NCBI GenBank assembly: GCA_023409535.1 | Contig: JAEYGZ010000039.1 | Coordinates: 62,001 to 126,000 of the forward strand | DNA length: 64,000 bases | Reading direction: 5' to 3' | Origin: Bacillota bacterium | Lineage (GTDB): Bacteria; Bacillota; Clostridia; Lachnospirales; Lachnospiraceae | Shown: piece by piece, positions 58,486 through 64,000 of the stretch | Layout of the letters: every line of letters starts with the position of its first letter | How positions within the stretch are numbered: the first letter of the stretch is position 1 | Notes under the pieces: model-generated | Database searches by the model: none | The model's input: only the letters and a program-made list of their open reading frames with translations | What the model was told of the DNA's origin: nothing | Position numbers and translations under genes: made by a program

Positions 58486-59649
58486 ATGAAGAAGGAGCTG
58501 CTTCAAAAATTTGAAGAGATATTTGGAACAGAAGGGGAATATCAGGTATACTTCGCCCCAGGCAGGGTTAACCTCATCGGAGAACATACCGACTATAACG
58601 GAGGCCATGTATTTCCTTGCGCATTAACCATCGGAACCTATGCTGTGGCCAGAAAGAGGGCGGATGATAAATTACGTTTTTATTCCATGAATTTTGAGAA
58701 GCTCGGTATCATCGAGTCTTCAATTAAGGAACTTGCATATAAAGAAGAGGACAATTGGACGAATTATCCCAAGGGTGTGCTATGGGCAATGCAGAAAAGA
58801 GGCTTTGCCATTGACGGCGGACTGGATGTGCTGTATTTCGGCAATATTCCAAACGGTTCCGGCTTATCCTCCTCCGCATCTTTGGAGGTTTTGACCGGTT
58901 TTATTCTTAAGGACCTCTTTCATCTAAAGGTCTATAATATTGAGATCGCTATCATCGGTCAGTATGCAGAGAATAATTTCAACGGTGTGAACTGCGGAAT
59001 TATGGATCAGTTTGCGGTTGCCATGGGAAAGAAAAACCATGCCATTTTCCTGGATACGGCAGATTTATCCTGTGAATATGCACCTCTGAAGCTGGACGGT
59101 ACAAAGATTGTCATTATGAATACCAATAAAAAGCGCGGTCTCGGTGATTCAAAATATAATGAAAGGCGCAGTGAATGTGAAGCTGCCCTTGCCGATCTGC
59201 AGAAGGTGGTTAAGATAAACTCCCTTGGTGAGCTTACGGAAGCACAGTTTGAAGAATATAAGGCTGCCATCGGAGATGCGGTTCAGGTTAGGAGAGCCAA
59301 GCATGCGGTTTACGAGAACCAGAGAACCATCAAGGCTGTGGAAGCACTGAAGAAAAATGACCTGTCCTTATTCGGCAGATTGATGATAGCCTCCCATGTA
59401 TCACTTCAATATGATTATGAGGTAACGGGCATTGAACTGGATACCATTGTGGAAGCGGCATTAAAGCAGGAGGGGGTTATCGGAGCAAGAATGACAGGTG
59501 CCGGTTTTGGCGGCTGTGCCGTAAGTATTGTGAAGGAAGATGCTGTGGATCATTTTAATCAGAAGGTAGGAGAGGAATACCTGGAGAAGATCGGATATCC
59601 GGCTGACTTTTATGTGGTTGAGGTAGGGGATGGCCCTGCAATTCTGTAA
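58486..59649 (+). CDS. galK: Galactokinase
   Basis: 387 aa. Phosphorylates galactose to galactose-1-phosphate with ATP, the entry step of the Leloir pathway. Signature GRVNLIGEHTDYNGGHVFPCAL near residue 28, the ATP-binding GSGLSSSASLEVL near 125, catalytic Asp in NCGIMDQFAVAMG, and MTGAGFGGCAVSIV near the C-terminus. AAAGGAG precedes ATG 58486. It heads galK-galE-galT. Confidence 0.97.
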   Translation: MKKELLQKFEEIFGTEGEYQVYFAPGRVNLIGEHTDYNGGHVFPCALTIGTYAVARKRADDKLRFYSMNFEKLGIIESSIKELAYKEEDNWTNYPKGVLWAMQKRGFAIDGGLDVLYFGNIPNGSGLSSSASLEVLTGFILKDLFHLKVYNIEIAIIGQYAENNFNGVNCGIMDQFAVAMGKKNHAIFLDTADLSCEYAPLKLDGTKIVIMNTNKKRGLGDSKYNERRSECEAALADLQKVVKINSLGELTEAQFEEYKAAIGDAVQVRRAKHAVYENQRTIKAVEALKKNDLSLFGRLMIASHVSLQYDYEVTGIELDTIVEAALKQEGVIGARMTGAGFGGCAVSIVKEDAVDHFNQKVGEEYLEKIGYPADFYVVEVGDGPAIL

Positions 59650-59731
59650 GGATAATTTAAGTAAGGCGGCAGCAGGCATAACGTGATTACAAGCAGGAGG
59701 GCTTTATTTGGTAACCAGAAAGGATGATAGT

Positions 59732-60727
59732 ATGACAATTTTAGTACTTGGCGGCGCAGGCTATATCGGTTCCCATACCGCATATGAGCTGATCGAAAGA
59801 GGAGAAGATGTTGTTATTGCGGATAACCTTGAGACGGGGTATTTGGGTGCGGTACATCCCAAGGCACGGTTTTATCAAGGGGATATCAGGGACAGAAGCT
59901 TTATTGACAGTGTATTTGAGAAGGAGAAGATAGATGCGGTCATCCATTTTGCAGCAAATTCTTTGGTGGGAGAGAGCATGGTCAATCCTTTGAAATATTA
60001 TGATAACAATCTGTGCGGAACTAAGGTGCTGCTGGAGTCCATGGTTGCACATAAGGTGGATAAGATTGTATTTTCCTCTACCGCGGCTACCTATGGCGAG
60101 CCGGAGAGAATACCGATTCTGGAGACGGATCGTACCTGCCCCACCAATACTTACGGAGAGACCAAGCTTTCCATGGAGAAAATGTTCCACTGGACTGAGG
60201 CTGCCCATGGACTGAGGTATGTTTCCCTTCGCTACTTCAATGCCTGCGGTGCACATAGAAGCGGCAGCATCGGGGAAGCACATAATCCGGAATCTCATCT
60301 GATACCGTTAATTCTTCAGGTGCCCAACGGTCAGAGGGAAGCCATCAGCATCTATGGTGATGATTATGATACCAAGGATGGATCCTGCGTGCGCGATTAT
60401 ATCCATGTGACCGATCTGGCGCAGGCGCATATTCTGGCAGTGGAGTACCTGATGAAGGGAAATGAGAGTAATATCTTCAATCTGGGCAGCGGTGTCGGGT
60501 TTACCGTAAAGGAAGTAATTGATGCAGCCAGGAAGGTAACCGGATATCCCATTAAAGCGGAGGTTCAACCAAGACGTGCCGGAGATCCGGCAAAGCTGAT
60601 TGCCTCCAGTGAGAAAGCAAAGAAAATTCTTGGCTGGAAGCCTGAATATACGGACCTTGAGGTAATCATCGGTTCCGCCTGGAATTGGCACAAGAACCAC
60701 CCCAAGGGCTATCATCCCGGTGTGTGA
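59732..60727 (+). CDS. galE: UDP-glucose 4-epimerase
   Basis: 331 aa. Interconverts UDP-galactose and UDP-glucose. GxxGxxG NAD site at the very N-terminus (LVLGGAGYIGSHTAYEL); the catalytic Ser/Tyr/Lys triad is in FSSTAATYG and TYGETK; GSCVRDYIHVTDLA is also canonical. The start chosen, ATG 59732 with AAAGGATG, gives the standard N-terminus. A TTG at 59708, which has a good AGGAGG, would add 8 residues and cannot be excluded. Confidence 0.95.
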   Translation: MTILVLGGAGYIGSHTAYELIERGEDVVIADNLETGYLGAVHPKARFYQGDIRDRSFIDSVFEKEKIDAVIHFAANSLVGESMVNPLKYYDNNLCGTKVLLESMVAHKVDKIVFSSTAATYGEPERIPILETDRTCPTNTYGETKLSMEKMFHWTEAAHGLRYVSLRYFNACGAHRSGSIGEAHNPESHLIPLILQVPNGQREAISIYGDDYDTKDGSCVRDYIHVTDLAQAHILAVEYLMKGNESNIFNLGSGVGFTVKEVIDAARKVTGYPIKAEVQPRRAGDPAKLIASSEKAKKILGWKPEYTDLEVIIGSAWNWHKNHPKGYHPGV

Positions 60728-60802
60728 CTATTCGTGAGTGCTGCATGCCGCACGAAAAATTAGCATGACCTATTGTTATTACGTGATAGAATGGAGCGTT
60801 AC

Positions 60803-62317
60803 ATGATTTACGACTTGATAAATAAATTGGTTCAATACGCACTGCAGACCGGCCTGATTGAGGATGAGGATGCTGTATATACGACGAATCGGCTGTTGGA
60901 GCTATTTGAATTAGAAGATATTCAGGAGGGGGAGGAAGCGGCGGTATCAATCAGCGGAGACTTTACTCTGGAAGCCTTGCTTAATTCCATGTTGGATTAT
61001 GCTTATGAGCGTGGGCTTCTTAAGGATAACAGTATTGTATACCGTGACTTATTGGATACGAAGATCATGGGCCTCCTGACACCGGGCCCAAGTGTTGTAA
61101 CAAAGAAATTCCAGGAGCTCTACCGGGAATCACCTGAGACGGCGACGGACTATTATTATAAGCTCAGCCAGGATACGGATTATATAAGAAGATACCGGAT
61201 TAAAAAGGATGTTAAATGGGTTACCCGAACAGAATACGGCGATATCGATATTACCATCAATTTGTCTAAGCCGGAGAAGGATCCTAAGGCCATAGCTGCA
61301 GCGAAGCTTGCAAAGCAGAGCGGATATCCGAAATGCCAGCTCTGCGCAGAGAATGTGGGCTATGCCGGCAGAGTGGATCATCCTGCCAGGCAGAACCACA
61401 GGATCATTCCGGTTACCATCAATCATCAGGACTGGGCCTTTCAGTATTCCCCTTATGTATATTATAATGAGCACTGCATTGTGCTCAATAAGCAGCATGT
61501 TCCCATGAAGATCGATCGGTCGGCTTTTCGTAAGCTGTTGGACTTTGTTAAGCAGTTTCCTCACTATTTCGTTGGTTCCAATGCGGACCTTCCCATTGTG
61601 GGGGGCTCTATCCTGAGTCATGACCATTTTCAGGGAGGTAACTATGAATTTGCTATGGCGAAGGCGCCCATAGAACGGTATTTTATGATACCGGGCTATG
61701 AAGAGGTTGAAGCAGGGATTGTCAGATGGCCGATGTCGGTGATCCGCCTTAGAAGTAAGGAGGATGCGAAGCTGGTGGATCTGGCGGAGCATATTCTGAC
61801 CATCTGGCGCGGCTATACCGATGAAACTGCCTGCGTACATGCGTTTACCGGACAGGAGCCGCATAACACTATTACGCCTATCGCAAGACAGAAGAAGGGC
61901 ATCTACGAGCTGGATCTGGTGCTTCGCAACAACTTAACTACGGCAGAGCATCCTCTGGGGGTATATCATCCCCATGCAGAGCTGCATCATATTAAGAAAG
62001 AAAATATCGGATTGATTGAAGTTATGGGATTGGCTGTGCTTCCGGCAAGACTGAAGGATGAGATGAGCCTTCTGAGTGAATATCTCCTTGCCGGGAAGGA
62101 CCTTCGTTCCCATGAGCTTCTTGAAAAGCATGCAGACTGGACGGAAGAATTCCTTCCGGCTTATCCTGCTCTTAATCGGGACAATATCGATAGAATTCTG
62201 AAGGAAGAGATCGGAAAGGTCTTCCTTCAGGTGTTAAAGCATGCCGGAGTCTATAAGCGGACCCCGGCAGGACAGGCGGCATTTGACCGGTTTATTGCCG
62301 CAATTACCTCTTTGTAA
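60803..62317 (+). CDS. galT: Galactose-1-phosphate uridylyltransferase, type 2
   Basis: 504 aa. GGAG at 60793-60796 supports ATG 60803. Transfers UMP from UDP-glucose to galactose-1-phosphate. The long Bacillota class (about 500 aa) is recognised by PKCQLCAENVGYAGR, the NEHCIVLNKQHVPMKI strand and VGGSILSHDHFQGG, with the catalytic His-x-His (SHDHFQGG), and VYHPHAELHHIKKENIGLIEVMGLAVLPARL near the end. It is the third gene of the Leloir group; its 3' end overlaps the convergent DUF2249 gene by 14 nt. Confidence 0.96.
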   Translation: MIYDLINKLVQYALQTGLIEDEDAVYTTNRLLELFELEDIQEGEEAAVSISGDFTLEALLNSMLDYAYERGLLKDNSIVYRDLLDTKIMGLLTPGPSVVTKKFQELYRESPETATDYYYKLSQDTDYIRRYRIKKDVKWVTRTEYGDIDITINLSKPEKDPKAIAAAKLAKQSGYPKCQLCAENVGYAGRVDHPARQNHRIIPVTINHQDWAFQYSPYVYYNEHCIVLNKQHVPMKIDRSAFRKLLDFVKQFPHYFVGSNADLPIVGGSILSHDHFQGGNYEFAMAKAPIERYFMIPGYEEVEAGIVRWPMSVIRLRSKEDAKLVDLAEHILTIWRGYTDETACVHAFTGQEPHNTITPIARQKKGIYELDLVLRNNLTTAEHPLGVYHPHAELHHIKKENIGLIEVMGLAVLPARLKDEMSLLSEYLLAGKDLRSHELLEKHADWTEEFLPAYPALNRDNIDRILKEEIGKVFLQVLKHAGVYKRTPAGQAAFDRFIAAITSL

Positions 62318-62537
62318 TGGCAACACGCCATACCTCGGGGCCTTCCTCAAGGTATTGCCATTCGAAGGTATCCGGCTTCTCCATGATAAATTGGTAATGA
62401 AGCGGTCTGGGGTCATGATCGTTAATCAGCTCCATGCTTTCGCCTGAGTTCAAAGCGTCAAAAGTATTTAAAATCATGGGATGCTTATCCTTGGGCTCGT
62501 AAATGCGTGCATCCACGCTTGCCGTAAAATGATACAT
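62304..62537 (-). CDS. DUF2249-domain protein
   Basis: 77 aa, minus strand. AAGGAGGAGTTAT precedes its ATG. The single domain reads LDARxxEPxxKHPxIxxxFDxLxxGExxxLxNDHDPRPLHYQFxxE (here ARIYEPKDKHPMILNTFDALNSGESMELINDHDPRPLHYQF), the DUF2249 pattern, a TusA-like fold. Often linked to redox or nitrogen-oxide responses; function unproven. Confidence 0.88.
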   Translation of the reverse strand: MYHFTASVDARIYEPKDKHPMILNTFDALNSGESMELINDHDPRPLHYQFIMEKPDTFEWQYLEEGPEVWRVAITKR

Positions 62538-62624
62538 GATATAACTCCTCCTTATCGTTGATATTTTTAGCTTAACGAAAGGAGGAGCTTTTTTCTTTGA
62601 TTTGAATCACAGTTATGAAATACA

Positions 62625-62654
62625 TTGATTTCTATAAAATTCTTATGATATAAT
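62625..62654 (+). promoter_or_regulatory. Promoter of the shikimate kinase gene
   Basis: TTGATT (62625-62630), 18 nt, TATAAT (62649-62654). Confidence 0.6.
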
Positions 62655-62677
62655 CACACCACAATACTTTCATTTTT

Positions 62678-62698
62678 GCCCGGGCTCCCTGCCCGGGC
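62678..62698 (+). other. GC-rich leader hairpin of the shikimate kinase gene
   Basis: GCCCGGGC-TCCCT-GCCCGGGC, perfect 8-bp all-GC stem with a 5-nt loop, about 34 nt before the start codon, without a T-tract. Confidence 0.6.
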
Positions 62699-62731
62699 GA
62701 TACCCACACTACTTACGAAAGGATGAAACGA

Positions 62732-63232
62732 ATGAAGAATATCGTATTGATCGGAATGCCGGGTGCAGGAAAAAGCACGGTTGGAGTGATACTGGCAAAG
62801 GTTCTTGGCTATCAATTTATTGATTCTGATCTTTTGATTCAGGAACAGGAGAAATGTTTATTAAAAGATATTATAGAGCGCGACGGATTGGATGGCCTGG
62901 TGGCCGTAGAAGAGCAGGTAAATGCAGGGATTCAGGCGGTGAATTCCGTGATTGCCACGGGGGGCAGCGTAATATACGGTCCAAAAGCGATGGAGCACCT
63001 TCGGGAGATCGGAACGGTGGTTTATATCCGTCTTGATTATAAGACCATAGCAAAACGCCTCGGCAATATCAGGCAGCGAGGCGTCGTATTTCGGGAGGGC
63101 CAGACGCTGATGTCCCTCTATGAGGAGCGGTGTCCGCTGTATGAGCAATACGCACATATTATCATCGACGGAGAAGGCCATGATATGGAAGACCTGATGG
63201 AGAAGATCAAGTCGGAAGTAATGGCATTATAA
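62732..63232 (+). CDS. aroK: Shikimate kinase
   Basis: 166 aa, ATG 62732 with AAAGGATG (62718-62725). Phosphorylates shikimate in aromatic amino acid synthesis. Walker A GMPGAGKST (residues ~8-16), the shikimate-binding FIDSD and ATGGS motifs, and the LID region RQRGV in place of the common R-P-L. No other aro gene lies within the window. Confidence 0.9.
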   Translation: MKNIVLIGMPGAGKSTVGVILAKVLGYQFIDSDLLIQEQEKCLLKDIIERDGLDGLVAVEEQVNAGIQAVNSVIATGGSVIYGPKAMEHLREIGTVVYIRLDYKTIAKRLGNIRQRGVVFREGQTLMSLYEERCPLYEQYAHIIIDGEGHDMEDLMEKIKSEVMAL

Positions 63233-63721
63233 TGTCCAGCTGCAGCCCTGTTCCAGAATTTGTACGAATTCTTCCAGCTCTCTCTGGTCAACAGGATCAA
63301 ACCGGCCGGGGATGGGACTGTCAATATCCAGAACACCGACAATCTGACCGCCTGAGCGGATGGGAACTACGAGCTCGGAACGGGATGCACTGTCACAGGC
63401 AATATGTCCCGGAAATTCGTGAACATCCGGCACCAGCTGGGTCCTGTCCTGTTTCACTGCGGCTCCGCAGACGCCCTTGCCGATGGGGATATGGATGCAG
63501 GCGGGTTTTCCCTGGAAAGGTCCTAACAGCAGCTCACCGTTATTTATAAGATAAAACCCTACCCAGTTGATCTCCTTTAATGCCAGATTTAATAAAGCAG
63601 AGGCATTACTGAGATTGGGTATTACCTGCGGTTCATTTTCCAGCAGAGCTTTCAATTGCTCCTTCAATAAGTGATACATTCCCGGCTTATCCTGGGGATA
63701 AATGTTATTCATGTCTTGCAT
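63227..63721 (-). CDS. Free methionine-(R)-sulfoxide reductase (GAF domain)
   Basis: 164 aa, minus strand. GAF-fold protein that reduces free Met-R-sulfoxide. C75, C85 and C109 keep the spacing (10 and 24) of the three catalytic cysteines of the E. coli enzyme. Motifs NWVGFYL, GPFQGKPACIHIPIGKGVCGAA and GHIACDSASRSELVVPI are those of the family. AGGAGAGACC precedes the ATG. It is convergent with aroK, overlapping its stop region. Confidence 0.92.
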   Translation of the reverse strand: MQDMNNIYPQDKPGMYHLLKEQLKALLENEPQVIPNLSNASALLNLALKEINWVGFYLINNGELLLGPFQGKPACIHIPIGKGVCGAAVKQDRTQLVPDVHEFPGHIACDSASRSELVVPIRSGGQIVGVLDIDSPIPGRFDPVDQRELEEFVQILEQGCSWTL

Positions 63722-63930
63722 CGGTCTCTCCTATTCTATTGCTATTCATTCTGCGAAGCAGCTGACTTGTAATCCTGTACCTTTGTGGTTTGAAGAAATA
63801 TCTTCCGCTGCAAAGGTGCAATTATATATGGTAATATTATATAGGGAGCAGTGGTATATTACAATGTGTAATTATAAATTGCAGATATGTTGTATACTTT
63901 TGACGGAGCACCGGGCAGACGGAGGCAGTG

Positions 63931-64000
63931 ATGAGATTATTTATTGCGGTTTTATTAAAAGAAGAGGTAAAGTCAGGTTTATATGATACAATCGGCAGGC
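63931..64000 (+). CDS. Start of an RNA 2',3'-cyclic phosphodiesterase (ThpR/LigT-like), cut by window edge
   Basis: ATG 63931 with GGAGG at 63921-63925. The 23 visible codons (MRLFIAVLLKEEVKSGLYDTIGR) match the characteristic start of ThpR proteins. The frame is open to the right edge. The 63722-63930 gap holds no other gene I can support. Confidence 0.6.
   Translation, partial: MRLFIAVLLKEEVKSGLYDTIGR

Noticed and set aside
61130..61864. 244-codon minus-strand ORF opposite galT
   Set aside because: Shadow of galT: no ribosome site, no recognisable domain, and galT is complete with its catalytic motif.
63702..63986. 94-codon ORF at the right edge
   Set aside because: It crosses the ThpR start region in another frame, has no ribosome site and no domain; the ThpR-like start at 63931 is better supported.

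Overview
The window looks like the chromosome of an anaerobic, spore-forming, moderately low-GC Bacillota, most likely a Lachnospiraceae (Clostridium/Lachnoclostridium/Anaerocolumna-like). This is inferred from tandem Csp-type subtilases, strong AGGAGG ribosome sites with many GTG/TTG starts, consensus sigma-A promoters, a type-2 galT, kduI/kduD with GH2/GH35 polysaccharide genes, and UgpA/LplB-type sugar transporters without a local ATPase. No rRNA, CRISPR array or insertion sequence was seen.

Layout. 1-12.1 kb: core-like genes. These are two tandem S8 proteases (the first cut by the window edge, the second lacking the catalytic Ser), a LiaF-like/DUF4097 envelope pair, a D,D-carboxypeptidase, a Q/N-rich CPBP protease, YbjQ, a YqhD-like alcohol dehydrogenase, a probable Mn-type CDF exporter and a serine hydrolase. 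12.27-18.45 kb: an AT-rich island bounded by two identical tRNA-Gln(CUG) genes inside a 77-bp direct repeat. It carries a minimal tyrosine recombinase, a HEPN-like protein, a DUF2971 protein, unknown proteins, and a long reading frame broken only by three TAG codons and one frameshift at an A6 run. 18.5-24.7 kb: a mixed region with a Nudix-DUF429 fusion, an FAD oxidoreductase, a NERD-HRDC protein beside a SLATT 2TM protein (a defence-like pair), and an EamA-type transporter.

24.9-36.4 kb: housekeeping and regulatory genes. These are MutT, an ECF sigma with a membrane partner, asparaginase with a CPBP protease, TetR with a stand-alone receiver driven by a perfect promoter, a VOC protein, two divergent MATE exporters and an AraC regulator. 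36.7-49.9 kb: a carbohydrate locus with kduI, a carbohydrate-binding-like protein, kduD, GH2, AraC, GH35, LacI, two ABC permeases and a binding lipoprotein. Three near-identical LacI-type operators sit at the GH35 and ABC promoters, which defines a small regulon. 50.1-56.8 kb: a locus resembling flavin-based extracellular electron transfer: membrane NDH-2, polyprenyl synthase, UbiA prenyltransferase, a two-repeat lipoprotein with degenerate flavinylation motifs, and ApbE.

56.9-64 kb: overlapping Lrp and ArsR regulators, the Leloir genes galK-galE-galT, a DUF2249 protein, shikimate kinase, free-methionine-R-sulfoxide reductase and the start of a ThpR-like gene cut by the right edge. The GH2/GH35 enzymes, the sugar transporter and the Leloir genes together suggest use of galactose-containing plant or host glycans, with uronates entering through KduI/KduD.
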